A DNA stretch of 48,069 bases from Flavobacterium hydatis. GTDB taxonomy: Bacteria > Bacteroidota > Bacteroidia > Flavobacteriales > Flavobacteriaceae. The stretch spans positions 1 to 48,069 of the forward strand of contig NZ_JPRM01000052.1 of NCBI RefSeq assembly GCF_000737695.1. Reading direction: 5' to 3'. Positions 1-8,689 of this stretch are shown in pieces (position 1 is the first letter of the stretch; every line of letters starts with the position of its first letter). Both the position numbers and the translations under genes were made by a program. The notes below the pieces were generated by a model. That model did not search any database and was not told where the DNA came from. It saw only the letters and a list, made by a program, of their open reading frames with translations.

Positions 1-385
1 TTCTCGCAAAGTCGCGAAGGCGCAAAGTTGCTTTTACTGTCTTTAATATAGTGTTACTACTGGATTTTGTCGCCCCTAGCCCTGATAGAAGCGGAAATCC
101 TTGGCCTTTTTTCTTTAAAAAGGACAAGATTGAAGCGCATAGCAGGAAATAGCTCCCAAAAAAGCTTCTCCTATATAGTATAACAATATATCGCTCCTAT
201 ATATAAGGTCATAAAAAAGAGGCTAATATAATATAGTAGCCACTTATGAATAACTCAAATAAGTTATCTACAGAACTCATAACAATACCATCTAACCGAT
301 TCCACCTACTCTTATATATAAAGACGAGATTACACCTTATATATAGATATTAAAAAGAAAGCTTTTTTAGAGAATACCGTTAAAC
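1..385. other. Non-coding intergenic stretch with repeats
   Basis: No convincing gene is present. The first 30 bases (TTCTCGCAAAGTCGCGAAGG and following) match a repeat type seen again near 36152. Positions 73-156 are one copy of the CCTAGCCCTGATAG element described separately. The stretch from about 170 to 350 is very AT-rich and repeats the word TATATATAAGG and its complement several times (near 198, 312 and 335). I see no open frame of useful length and no RNA gene that I can name. Confidence 0.6.
73..156 (+). repeat. Dispersed palindromic element, family A, copy 1
   Basis: This copy begins CCCCTAGCCCTGATAG and ends AGCAGGAAATAGCTCC. The ends are shared by four copies in the window (here, 12995, 19513 and 35940). 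The middle is an inverted repeat: AATCCTTGGCCTTTTT pairs with AAAAAGGACAAGATT around the loop TCTTT. The stem sequence differs between copies but stays paired, so a hairpin is being kept. Confidence 0.75.
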
Positions 386-417
386 AAAAAATCCCGTCAT
401 TTTATAAATGACAGGAT
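386..417 (-). terminator. Intrinsic terminator after the SIMPL gene
   Basis: On the minus strand ATCCTGTCATTT pairs with AAATGACGGGAT with one internal mismatch and is followed by a run of six T. It lies about 20 bases past the stop of the SIMPL-domain gene, the usual place for a rho-independent terminator of the rhomboid-SIMPL pair. Confidence 0.75.
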
Positions 418-438
418 CTACTATCTTGAGGATTCTAT

Positions 439-1131
439 TTATTCTAAAATAAAACTCACACTTACATTTGATACAATTTCTATCTCTCCAATCGCAAGCG
501 TTTCATTTGATGCTGCTCCTGCACTATCCATAGCCATCGATTTCATAGCTGCATACATAGGTTGTGGACGGTATGCTTGTGAGTTATCTGAAATAACTAT
601 TGCTTTACCTACTTTTTGCCCTAAAACTGAAACATAATCTTCTGCTTTAGACTTTGCATCTTTTATAGCTAATTTTCTAGCCTCTGACTCATGTTGTGCT
701 AATTTTGAAGATTCGAAAGTAACTCCATCGATACGATTGATTCCTTGATCAACTAAACCTTCCATTAACTCATCATACTTTGTTAAATCTTTCAACGAGA
801 TTTCAACTGTTTGTGTAGCGTTATAATTATGTTTCTTTTTTTCATAATCATATTGTGGATTTAACGCAACTTGTTTTGTTTTAAAATCAGCCGTTGGAAT
901 ATTCATTTTTTTTATGAATTTTAAAACAGCATCCATTTTCTGGTCGTTTTGCTTTTTTACATCTTTAGCATTACTTCCTTTAGTTTCGATTGTTGCTAAA
1001 ATTGTTGCCTGATCTGGAACAACTTTTACTTTTCCTTCTCCTGATACACTAATTTGAGGAATTTGTTTGGTTTCTTGAGCATAAGACATAGTCATAAACA
1101 TAAGGGTTAAAAATAGAGCTACTTTTTTCAT
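439..1131 (-). CDS. SIMPL (DUF541) domain secreted protein
   Basis: A protein of 230 aa with a signal peptide (MKKVALFLTLMFMTMSYAQ) followed by a SIMPL/DUF541 domain covering nearly all of the mature part, with the usual ISVSGEGKVKVVPDQA opening and a C-terminal GEIEIVSNVSVSFIL strand. Proteins of this family sit in the periplasm or on the outer membrane; their biochemical role is poorly known, and some are linked to stress or form oligomeric assemblies. The frame is open a further 17 codons upstream, but I start at the ATG that begins the signal peptide. It lies 50 bases after the rhomboid gene on the same strand, so the two are probably co-transcribed. No catalytic residues can be named. 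Confidence 0.85.
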   Translation of the reverse strand: MKKVALFLTLMFMTMSYAQETKQIPQISVSGEGKVKVVPDQATILATIETKGSNAKDVKKQNDQKMDAVLKFIKKMNIPTADFKTKQVALNPQYDYEKKKHNYNATQTVEISLKDLTKYDELMEGLVDQGINRIDGVTFESSKLAQHESEARKLAIKDAKSKAEDYVSVLGQKVGKAIVISDNSQAYRPQPMYAAMKSMAMDSAGAASNETLAIGEIEIVSNVSVSFILE

Positions 1132-1181
1132 ATTTGTATTATTTAATTGTTTTTTATTATTCCTTTTCAAAAGTTGTGCCA

Positions 1182-1820
1182 TTATAGTTTTCCGAGCTTA
1201 GCCATCACAAAAAGTATAACAATTGGCATAGCTAACAGAATAACCGTAAGGCTGTGATCATAAAATAAAGAAGGTTCTTTTGTTAAAGTAATTAAATAAC
1301 CTCCTATTGCACCTCCAAAATGTGCTGTATGACCAATATTATCATTTTTAGCTTTCATCCCGTATATAGAATATAACAAATAGAAGATTCCAAAAACAAA
1401 AGCAGGCATCGGAATAACAAAATAAAGACCAACTTCGCTATTTGGGAAAAGTAAAATAGCTGAATACAAAACTCCTGTTACTGCTCCTGAAGCCCCTACT
1501 GCACGATAACTATAATCGTTTTTATGAAACAACATCGTTAATAAATTTCCAAAAATTAAACTTCCAAAATAAATCAAAAGAAATGAAACTGCTCCTAAGT
1601 AATTTATTACATCTGGAGCAAAAAAACAAAGCGTCAACATATTAAAAATTAAATGCATCATATCTACATGTAAGAAACCTGATGTCAACATTCTTATTTG
1701 TTCTCCCGAACGTATGCTTCCTACATGAAATTCATATTTTCTAAAAAAAGAAAGATCGTTAAATCCTTTATAACTAACTAAAACATTGGCAACAATTATT
1801 CCTATCAAAATGGTATTCAT
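1182..1820 (-). CDS. Rhomboid-family intramembrane serine protease
   Basis: A 212-aa membrane protein with about six hydrophobic segments. The rhomboid catalytic pair is visible: Ser111 in GASGAV and His167 in HTAHFGGAIGG, and the L1/TM2 signature HVDMMHLIFNM (His51, His56, Asn60). Rhomboids cut single-pass membrane proteins within or next to the bilayer; the substrate here is unknown. The length is that of a minimal six-helix rhomboid with no extra domain. A near-consensus minus-strand -7 element (TATATTTA, 1843-1850) lies just upstream. The SIMPL gene follows on the same strand. Confidence 0.88.
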   Translation of the reverse strand: MNTILIGIIVANVLVSYKGFNDLSFFRKYEFHVGSIRSGEQIRMLTSGFLHVDMMHLIFNMLTLCFFAPDVINYLGAVSFLLIYFGSLIFGNLLTMLFHKNDYSYRAVGASGAVTGVLYSAILLFPNSEVGLYFVIPMPAFVFGIFYLLYSIYGMKAKNDNIGHTAHFGGAIGGYLITLTKEPSLFYDHSLTVILLAMPIVILFVMAKLGKL

Positions 1821-1909
1821 ATACTATATTTATTATGAATTGTAAATATAGTCATTCTCTCAGAAATCACACTTACTGATTAAAATATATACGTTATCCA
1901 TTTTTGAGT

Positions 1910-1917
1910 TATATTTG
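1910..1917 (+). promoter_or_regulatory. Promoter -7 element (TATATTTG) for the acyltransferase gene
   Basis: It matches the Bacteroidota -7 consensus TAnnTTTG exactly, 18 bases before the ATG at 1935, giving a very short leader. No clear TTTG -33 element is seen. Confidence 0.5.
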
Positions 1918-1934
1918 TAAAAAAATAAAACTGC

Positions 1935-2804
1935 ATGCAATTCCTCGTTTATATAATGGCATATCCATTACTTTGGATTATATCTATACTTCCTTTTCCT
2001 ATTTTTTATTTATTTTCTGATGTTGTTTATTTCATCATTTACTACTTGGTTAGATACCGAAGAAAAACGGTTAAGGAAAATCTAGCACTTGCTTTACCGC
2101 ATCTTACTGACAAAGAAAGAAAAACGATTGAAAAGAAGTTTTACCAACATATGTGCGATATGTTTTTGGAGATGATAAAAACAATGACTATTTCTCCTGA
2201 AGAAATGCGCAGACGTTTTGTCTTAACCAATATTGAACTTATAAAAGAATACGAAGAAAAAGGCAAAAGTGTCGTTCTTGTTGCTTCTCATTATGCAAGC
2301 TGGGAATGGCTATTAACCTTGAATGCTCAAATAAAATTTAGAGGAATTGGTGTTTACAAAAAAATTGTAAATCCATATTTTGATAAGTTGGTGAGAAAAA
2401 TTCGTTCGAAGTACGATGCTGAACTAGTCGAAACTAAAAAAATAATCCCTCTTATGGCACAAAACCAAAGAGATGGTATTTTAAGTATGTATGGTTTAGC
2501 GAGTGATCAATCTCCAAAACTAGACAGGGCTTTTCATTGGGATACTTTTATGGGAATTGAAGTTCCTGTACATACTGGTGCCGAAATGCTAGCTAGAAAA
2601 TATAATCTAAGTGTTTTATTTGTGAAGGTAAAAAAAGTAAAACGCGGATATTACGAAGCTACTTTTATCCCTATTTGCGATACCCCAAAAAAAGCGGATG
2701 GTTTTGAAATCACTCATACTTATCTAAAAGAAGTTGAAAAACAAATTCTAGAAGCTCCTGAATATTATTTATGGACTCATAAAAGATGGAAACACAGAAG
2801 ATAA
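1935..2804 (+). CDS. Lysophospholipid/lipid A acyltransferase (LpxL/HtrB family)
   Basis: A 289-aa protein with an N-terminal hydrophobic anchor (about residues 5-38) and a cytoplasmic acyltransferase domain. The catalytic H-x4-E motif is seen as His119 to Glu124 in SHYASWEW, followed by the conserved basic and Gly-rich blocks of the LpxL/HtrB family (for example ASDQSPK near residue 195). Members transfer an acyl chain from acyl-ACP to a lipid A precursor at the inner membrane; in Bacteroidota they are usually annotated as lysophospholipid acyltransferases. Which acyl chain it uses cannot be read from the sequence. It converges with glmM across a shared terminator hairpin. Confidence 0.85.
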   Translation: MQFLVYIMAYPLLWIISILPFPIFYLFSDVVYFIIYYLVRYRRKTVKENLALALPHLTDKERKTIEKKFYQHMCDMFLEMIKTMTISPEEMRRRFVLTNIELIKEYEEKGKSVVLVASHYASWEWLLTLNAQIKFRGIGVYKKIVNPYFDKLVRKIRSKYDAELVETKKIIPLMAQNQRDGILSMYGLASDQSPKLDRAFHWDTFMGIEVPVHTGAEMLARKYNLSVLFVKVKKVKRGYYEATFIPICDTPKKADGFEITHTYLKEVEKQILEAPEYYLWTHKRWKHRR

Positions 2805-2815
2805 TTTATAAAACA

Positions 2816-2848
2816 AAAATGCCCGAAATCTAATTTCGGGCATTTTTT
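2816..2848. terminator. Bidirectional terminator between convergent genes
   Basis: AATGCCCGAAAT and ATTTCGGGCATT form an 11-12 bp stem around a 3-base loop, with T-runs on both strands. It lies between the stop of the acyltransferase gene (plus) and the stop of glmM (minus), so it can end both transcripts. Confidence 0.9.
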
Positions 2849-2868
2849 ATTCCTTTTTATCACAAAAA

Positions 2869-4257
2869 TTAAATTCCTGCGATTGCTTTTATTTCATCTA
2901 TGATTCTTAAAGCAAGAACATCTGCTTTTTCTTGAGAAGGTGCTTCGGTATAAATACGAATAATTGGCTCTGTATTTGACTTTCTTAAATGTACCCACTC
3001 TGTAGCAAAATCAATTTTCACCCCATCGATAGTTGTAATATCTTCATTTTTATATTTCTCTGTCATTGCAACTAGAATCGCATCAACATCAATTTGCGGT
3101 GTTAATTCGATTTTATTCTTGCTCATATAGTATTCTGGATATGACGCACGCAAAGCCGAAACGGTCATTTTTTTGTTTGCCAAATGCGTTAAGAACAATG
3201 CAACTCCTACCAAACTATCTCTTCCGTAGTGAGATTCTGGATAAATAATTCCTCCATTTCCTTCTCCTCCTATAATAGCATTGTTTTTTTTCATCAACTC
3301 TACTACGTTCACTTCTCCTACTGCACTAGCTTCATATTTTCCGCCATGAGAAACTGTAACATCTCTTAAAGCACGAGATGATGACATATTAGAAACTGTG
3401 TTTCCTGGTGTTTTACTCAAAACATAATCTGCACAAGCAACTAAGGTATATTCTTCGCCAAACATCTCTCCGTCTTCGCAGATAAATGCCAAACGATCTA
3501 CATCTGGATCTACCACTACTCCTAAATGAGCTTTTTCTTTTACAACTAATTCAGAGATATCTGTAAGGTGTTCTTTTAATGGTTCTGGGTTATGAGGAAA
3601 ATGTCCGTTTGGTTCGCAATATAATTTCACGACTTCAACGCCCATTAATTCTAATAATTTTGGGATAATTATTCCTCCTGAAGAATTCACGCCATCTACA
3701 ACAACTTTAAATTTTGCTGCTTTTACCGCTTCAACATCTACTAAAGGCAAATTTAAAACCTCGTCGATATGAATATCCATATAAGCATCATTCGATATAA
3801 CTTCGCCTAAGCTATCTACATCTGAGAAATCAAAAGCTTCTGCTTCGGCAATTTCTAAAATTTTTGCTCCTTCTGCTCCATTAAGAAATTCTCCTTTTTC
3901 GTTTAATAATTTTAATGCATTCCATTGTTTTGGATTATGTGATGCAGTAAGTATTATTCCTCCATCGGCTTTCTCTAAAGGAACAGCAACTTCTACAGTT
4001 GGTGTTGTTGAAAGACCTAGATCTATTACATTAATTCCTAATCCTACTAATGTATTTACAACTAAGTTATGAATCATCGGACCTGAAATTCTTGCATCAC
4101 GACCAATTACTACTGTTAGTTTTTCTTTTTTAATATTATTTTTAAGGAAAGTTCCGTAGGCCGAAGCAAATTTCACTGCATCAACTGGAGTAAGATTGTC
4201 CCCTACTTTACCACCAATTGTTCCTCTTATCCCTGATATCGATTTTATTAAAGTCAT
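2869..4257 (-). CDS. glmM: Phosphoglucosamine mutase (phosphohexomutase family)
   Basis: A 462-aa alpha-D-phosphohexomutase with all four signature loops: the phosphoserine loop TASHNP (Ser106), the metal loop DPDVDR (Asp250, Asp252, Asp254), the sugar-binding loop GGEGNGG (330-336), and the C-terminal phosphate loop RKSNTEPIIR (near 428). The family interconverts hexose 1- and 6-phosphates. Flavobacterial members of this length are normally called GlmM, which turns glucosamine-6-phosphate into glucosamine-1-phosphate for UDP-GlcNAc, peptidoglycan and lipopolysaccharide. Activity on glucose or mannose phosphates cannot be excluded. A consensus minus-strand -7 element sits 25-32 bases upstream of the ATG. 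Confidence 0.88.
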   Translation of the reverse strand: MTLIKSISGIRGTIGGKVGDNLTPVDAVKFASAYGTFLKNNIKKEKLTVVIGRDARISGPMIHNLVVNTLVGLGINVIDLGLSTTPTVEVAVPLEKADGGIILTASHNPKQWNALKLLNEKGEFLNGAEGAKILEIAEAEAFDFSDVDSLGEVISNDAYMDIHIDEVLNLPLVDVEAVKAAKFKVVVDGVNSSGGIIIPKLLELMGVEVVKLYCEPNGHFPHNPEPLKEHLTDISELVVKEKAHLGVVVDPDVDRLAFICEDGEMFGEEYTLVACADYVLSKTPGNTVSNMSSSRALRDVTVSHGGKYEASAVGEVNVVELMKKNNAIIGGEGNGGIIYPESHYGRDSLVGVALFLTHLANKKMTVSALRASYPEYYMSKNKIELTPQIDVDAILVAMTEKYKNEDITTIDGVKIDFATEWVHLRKSNTEPIIRIYTEAPSQEKADVLALRIIDEIKAIAGI

Positions 4258-4281
4258 TATATTGAGTTATGGTTATAGCTA

Positions 4282-4289
4282 CAAATATA
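4282..4289 (-). promoter_or_regulatory. Promoter -7 element (TATATTTG, minus strand) for glmM
   Basis: It is an exact match to TAnnTTTG read on the minus strand, 25 bases upstream of the glmM ATG. No clear -33 element. Confidence 0.5.
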
Positions 4290-4446
4290 AAAAAGTTGCC
4301 GAGTAAGTAAGAGAATAAAAAGCCAAGATTTAAAAAAAGTGACTAAAGCATTCTGTTTTTAGGCAAATGAGTTGAAAAGTTTTTATACTTTTACATGAGC
4401 AAACTTAGCGCCTTCTCTTTTTAGAACCTTAGTAACTCCTATAAAA

Positions 4447-5031
4447 ATGAATTTCCTAGCTCATATATACCTTTCTGGCGATAATGATTTGATTAAAATT
4501 GGCAATTTTATGGCCGATGGAATTCGGGGGAAACAATTTGAAAGTTTTCCTGCAGAAGTTCAAAAAGGCATTATTTTGCATCGTGCCATAGATACTTATA
4601 CCGATGCTCATCCTGTGTTTAGAAAAAGCACCAAAAAACTTCATGAAAAATACCATCATTATGCTGGTGTAATCATTGATGTTTTTTACGATCATTTCTT
4701 AGCCAAAAACTGGAACGTATATTCTGATGAAAAACTTGATGATTTTGTTAAGAGATTTTATGACTCTTTGACTGAAAATCATGATATTTTATCTGAAAAG
4801 ACACAACGTATAATGCCGATTATGTTTCAAGAAAATTGGTTGGTAAGCTACCAAACCGTCGAAGGGATTAATCATATCCTGACTCAGATGGATCGCAGAA
4901 CAAAAAACACTTCAAAAATGCAATTCGCTACAACGGAATTAAAAGAATTCTATTCTGAATTTGAAGCTGAATTCACTGAATTTTTTGAAGAATTAAAACA
5001 ACATGTTAATCACAAATTACTTTCATTATGA
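4447..5031 (+). CDS. acpH: Acyl carrier protein phosphodiesterase (DUF479/AcpH family)
   Basis: A 194-aa protein that starts MNFLAHIYLSGDNDLIKIGN, the typical opening of the AcpH family, followed by GNFMADGIRGK, an ILHRAIDTYTDAHP motif (His and Asp residues of the HD-like metal site) and IIDVFYDHFLAKNW. The family removes the 4'-phosphopantetheine arm from ACP. The stop overlaps the start of ggt by four bases (ATGA), so the two are translationally coupled. No metabolic link between the two is obvious. Close relatives are annotated both as ACP phosphodiesterase and as DUF479. Confidence 0.85.
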   Translation: MNFLAHIYLSGDNDLIKIGNFMADGIRGKQFESFPAEVQKGIILHRAIDTYTDAHPVFRKSTKKLHEKYHHYAGVIIDVFYDHFLAKNWNVYSDEKLDDFVKRFYDSLTENHDILSEKTQRIMPIMFQENWLVSYQTVEGINHILTQMDRRTKNTSKMQFATTELKEFYSEFEAEFTEFFEELKQHVNHKLLSL

Positions 5032-6713
5032 AAAAGATTGCCTTTTTATGCTATTTTATCTCTCTTACTTCTTTTGCCCAAAATGCAACTAACCAACCAA
5101 CAGGATTAGTTACGAGCAAAGCAATGGTTGTCTCGGCACGAGCTGAAGCATCAAAAATTGGTTCCGACATCATGAAAAAAGGAGGAAATGCATTTGATGC
5201 GATGGTCGCTACCGAATTAGCATTGGCCGTGGCCTTTCCGTACGCCGGAAATATTGGCGGTGGGGGCTTTATGGTGTACCGAAAAGCAAATGGAGAGGTT
5301 GGATCTATTGATTATAGAGAAAAAGCGCCTTTAAAAGCTACTAAAGATATGTTTCTTGATAAAGATGGAAACGTTATTAAAGGAAAAAGTACAGGAACTG
5401 CTCTAGCTATTGGAATACCTGGAACTGTTGCAGGAGTTTTTGCAGTACACAAAAAATTTGGTTCTTTACCAATGGCTACAATTCTAGAACCTGTTATTGC
5501 ATTAGCAGAAAGAGGTGTAGTTGTAACCAAAAAAGAAGAAAAACATTTAAATGAATACCGAGATGTATTTATAGAAAGAAACGGTAAGAATACTTTGTTA
5601 GCCACTGTATATAAAGAAAATGACACTATAAAATACAATGCTCTTGCTGAAACTTTAAAACGAATTCAAAAAAATGGTCGTGATGAATTTTACAAAGGCA
5701 AAACTGCTAAAATATTAGTTGATTACCTTAACAAAAGAGGTGGTATTATCTCTATGAAAGATTTAGCTTCGTATGAAGTAAAATGGAGAAAACCTTTAAC
5801 TTTTAATTATAAAGATTTAAAAATTACTTCGATGTCCCCTCCTAGTAGTGGCGGAATTTGTTTGGCACAAATATTTAAAATGATCGAACCTTATGATTTA
5901 GAAAAAATGGGACATAATTCGCCAGAAGCAATTCAGGTAATTGTAGAAGCTGAGAGAAGAGCTTATGCTGATAGAAGCTACTTTTTAGGCGATCCTGATT
6001 TTGTAAAAATCCCATTAAAAGGATTACTTTCTGATGATTATTTAAAACAAAGAATGTCAACTTTTAGTTTTGACAAAGCTACTTTATCATCGGATGTAAA
6101 ACATGGAGAAGTAAAATATAGCGAAAGTACTGAAACAACACATTATTCTATCGTAGATCAATTTGGTAATGCTGTTGCTGCAACTACAACAATTAACGAT
6201 GCTTATGGTTCTAAATATTATTGTGACGAATTAGGCTTTTTCTTAAACAACGAAATGGATGATTTTAGTGTTAAACCTGGTGAACCTAATATGTTTGGAT
6301 TAGTAGGGAACGAAGCTAATAGTATTGCTCCTCAAAAAAGAATGTTAAGCTCTATGTCTCCTACAATCGTTGAGAAAAATGGTAACTTATTTATGGTTGT
6401 TGGAACTCCTGGTGGCTCTACAATTATTACATCGGTTTTACAAACTATCTTAAATGTATATGAATATAATCTTAGCATGCAGGAAGCTGTAAATGCTCCT
6501 CGTTTTCATCACCAATGGTTACCAGACAACATTAGTTTTGAACCAAAAGCTTTTGATTCGAAAACACTTGAATATTTAAAATCTAAAAGTTATATCGTTA
6601 ATGAAAAAAATGCTCCTGTAATTGGAAAAGTAGATGCTATTTTGGTTTTACCAAATAAAAGTCTAGAAGGTGGAGCTGATTTTCGTGGAGATGATGCTGC
6701 AGTAGGTTTTTAA
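5028..6713 (+). CDS. ggt: Gamma-glutamyltranspeptidase
   Basis: A 561-aa Ntn-hydrolase precursor with a signal peptide (MKKIAFLCYFISLTSFAQ). The self-processing site is visible: the small subunit should begin at Thr370 in ETTHYSIVDQFGNAVA. The large-subunit donor-site motif (IDYREKAP, near residue 95) and the small-subunit PGGSTI loop are also present. It cleaves the gamma-glutamyl bond of glutathione and related peptides in the periplasm, releasing glutamate and Cys-Gly. The length is normal for the family. It overlaps acpH by four bases and is followed by a long perfect hairpin. Confidence 0.93.
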   Translation: MKKIAFLCYFISLTSFAQNATNQPTGLVTSKAMVVSARAEASKIGSDIMKKGGNAFDAMVATELALAVAFPYAGNIGGGGFMVYRKANGEVGSIDYREKAPLKATKDMFLDKDGNVIKGKSTGTALAIGIPGTVAGVFAVHKKFGSLPMATILEPVIALAERGVVVTKKEEKHLNEYRDVFIERNGKNTLLATVYKENDTIKYNALAETLKRIQKNGRDEFYKGKTAKILVDYLNKRGGIISMKDLASYEVKWRKPLTFNYKDLKITSMSPPSSGGICLAQIFKMIEPYDLEKMGHNSPEAIQVIVEAERRAYADRSYFLGDPDFVKIPLKGLLSDDYLKQRMSTFSFDKATLSSDVKHGEVKYSESTETTHYSIVDQFGNAVAATTTINDAYGSKYYCDELGFFLNNEMDDFSVKPGEPNMFGLVGNEANSIAPQKRMLSSMSPTIVEKNGNLFMVVGTPGGSTIITSVLQTILNVYEYNLSMQEAVNAPRFHHQWLPDNISFEPKAFDSKTLEYLKSKSYIVNEKNAPVIGKVDAILVLPNKSLEGGADFRGDDAAVGF

Positions 6714-6738
6714 TTTAACAACATATAAAAGCACTTTT

Positions 6739-6780
6739 TTTAAAGCTGTTAATCACTTTCGAGAGATTAACAGCTTTAAA
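6739..6780 (+). terminator. 16-bp perfect hairpin after ggt
   Basis: TTTAAAGCTGTTAATC (6739-6754) pairs perfectly with GATTAACAGCTTTAAA (6765-6780) around a 10-base loop. It begins about 25 bases after the ggt stop. There is no proper T-run after it on either strand, so it may be a weak terminator, an mRNA-stabilising 3' end, or a repeat remnant. Confidence 0.6.
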
Positions 6781-6842
6781 ATTATATAATTTGGGTTCTA
6801 AAAGCTAAATTTGCACTATATACATAACTTTTTTAAAACATA

Positions 6843-8627
6843 ATGTTAAAAAAATACATCCGGAGATTCGAATCGATTATTGCCATGTTGCAATCTGTAT
6901 TGACGCAAAAGCAATTTATATTCTTGTCTAGTGTTTTGGTTGGTATTTCATGCGCCTTTGCTGTAATTGTTTTAAAAACTTTTGCTCACAGCGTATTTTC
7001 GTTTGCTACTTACATTAATGGTATTTTAAAATTAAGTTTCATTAATAGTATCCTACCTATTATTGGTATTTTACTTACTGTTTTTGTTGTAAAAAGAGTT
7101 TTAGGAGGAACGATTGAAAAAGGTACTTCTCAAATATTATATACTGTTGCTAAGAAAGCGAGTATTATACCTAAAAAACAAATGTATGCCCAAATTATTA
7201 CAAGCTCTCTTACTGTTGGTCTTGGTGGATCTGCTGGTTTAGAAAGCCCGATTGTGGTTACAGGAGCTGCGTTTGGATCTAATTATGCCCAAAATTATAG
7301 ATTACCTTATAAGGATAGAACTTTACTTATAGGTTGTGGTGTTGCTGCTGGAATTGCCGCAGCGTTTAATGCGCCAATTGCTGGAGTTCTTTTTGCTATC
7401 GAAGTTTTATTGGTCGATGTAAGTATATCGGCATTTACACCAATTATGATTTCGGCTGCGACTGGTGCTTTAGTTTCTGCAATAGTTTTGGATGAAAGTG
7501 TTTTGTTAAATTTTAAACAACAACAAACTTTCGATTATCATAACATTCCGTTTTATGCTCTTTTAGGTGTATTAACAGGTTTTATAGCTGTTTATTATGC
7601 TCGAAATTTCCAGAGAATAGAGCATTATTTTTCTAAACTAAAATTAAGTCCTTATAAAAAAGCCTTATTTGGTTCGTCGATGTTGGCAATTTTAATTTTC
7701 ATTTTTCCTACCCTATTTGGTGAAGGATATGAAAGTATAAAAACCTTATCCGAAAGTGATCCTGGAAAATTATTAGATAATACCTTATTTGCAAGCTTTA
7801 GAAACAACCAATGGGTTTTGTTACTTTTTGTTGGATGTACCATGATGGTAAAAGTTTTTGCATCTGGTTTAACTATTGGTAGTGGTGGTAACGGAGGTAA
7901 CTTTGCTCCTTCTTTATTTTTAGGTTCTTATTTAGGTTATTTCTTTTCAAAATTTGTTACCCTAATCGGACTTTCAAAATTGCCTATTAGTAATTTTACC
8001 ATGGTGGGAATGGCAGGGATATTAAGCGGATTGTTTCATGCACCTCTTACAGCAATTTTCTTGATTGCAGAAATTACAGGTGGATATAGTTTAATGATTC
8101 CTCTTATGATTGTTTCGTCTATAAGTTTTGCTATTTCTAAACGTTTCGAGAAGTATTCGCTTGACGTAAAAGGTTTAGCCAAAAAAGGTCATGCTTTTAC
8201 CAGTAATAAAGATTCTAATATTTTATCGACTTTAGAAATTGACTCTATTATACAAACAGATTATCTAACTGTTTCTCCAGATGAACATCTTAGCAAATTA
8301 GTCGATTACATCTCGCATTCTAACCAAGTCGTATTTGCTGTAGTAAATAAAGAGGAGGAATTGGCAGGAATCGTACATTTTAATGATATTCGAGAGATTA
8401 TATTTAATGTTTACCGAGTAAAATATACTTTGATTAAAGATGTCATGAAAACTCCTCCGGCAACTATTTCCTCAATAGATAGCATGGAAACAGTGATGAA
8501 TAAGTTTGAAGAATCTAAAGTGGCATTTTTACCAGTAATAAGAAACGGAAAATACTACGGTTTCATCTCCAAATCTATAGCTTTAGAAGCTTACAGAACT
8601 AAATTAAGATCTATGACAATAGAATAA
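6843..8627 (+). CDS. CLC-type chloride channel/transporter with CBS domains
   Basis: A 594-aa membrane protein. Residues about 25-435 form the CLC fold, and two CBS domains follow (about 465-520 and 530-590). The gating glutamate is present (Glu134 in AGLESP), as is the anion-filter region GSGGNGGNFAP (346-356). The classic GSGIPE motif is not recognisable; GTSQIL stands near its place. In the helix NAPIAGVLFAIEVLL, the residue that aligns with the E. coli proton glutamate Glu203 is Val188, as in eukaryotic CLC channels. This hints at chloride conduction rather than Cl-/H+ exchange, but sequence alone cannot settle it. C-terminal CBS pairs often bind nucleotides. Confidence 0.88.
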   Translation: MLKKYIRRFESIIAMLQSVLTQKQFIFLSSVLVGISCAFAVIVLKTFAHSVFSFATYINGILKLSFINSILPIIGILLTVFVVKRVLGGTIEKGTSQILYTVAKKASIIPKKQMYAQIITSSLTVGLGGSAGLESPIVVTGAAFGSNYAQNYRLPYKDRTLLIGCGVAAGIAAAFNAPIAGVLFAIEVLLVDVSISAFTPIMISAATGALVSAIVLDESVLLNFKQQQTFDYHNIPFYALLGVLTGFIAVYYARNFQRIEHYFSKLKLSPYKKALFGSSMLAILIFIFPTLFGEGYESIKTLSESDPGKLLDNTLFASFRNNQWVLLLFVGCTMMVKVFASGLTIGSGGNGGNFAPSLFLGSYLGYFFSKFVTLIGLSKLPISNFTMVGMAGILSGLFHAPLTAIFLIAEITGGYSLMIPLMIVSSISFAISKRFEKYSLDVKGLAKKGHAFTSNKDSNILSTLEIDSIIQTDYLTVSPDEHLSKLVDYISHSNQVVFAVVNKEEELAGIVHFNDIREIIFNVYRVKYTLIKDVMKTPPATISSIDSMETVMNKFEESKVAFLPVIRNGKYYGFISKSIALEAYRTKLRSMTIE

Positions 8628-8633
8628 GCTTAA

Positions 8634-8667
8634 TATCGGATAGGTTAAAAATAAGAGTTATCCGATA
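8634..8667 (+). terminator. Inverted repeat between the CLC gene and the Fic promoter
   Basis: TATCGGATA (8634-8642) and TATCCGATA (8659-8667) are perfect 9-bp inverted repeats around 16 bases. They start six bases after the CLC stop and end nine bases before the -7 element of the Fic gene. No T-run follows, so it may be a terminator hairpin or an operator for the Fic gene (the -33 region falls within it). Confidence 0.45.
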
Positions 8668-8675
8668 ATAAGACG

Positions 8676-8683
8676 TACCTTTG
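8676..8683 (+). promoter_or_regulatory. Promoter -7 element (TACCTTTG) for the Fic gene
   Basis: It matches TAnnTTTG exactly. The apparent TTG start at 8681 lies inside this element, which argues for the ATG at 8690 as the true start with an almost leaderless mRNA. Confidence 0.5.
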
Positions 8684-8689
8684 GGTATT

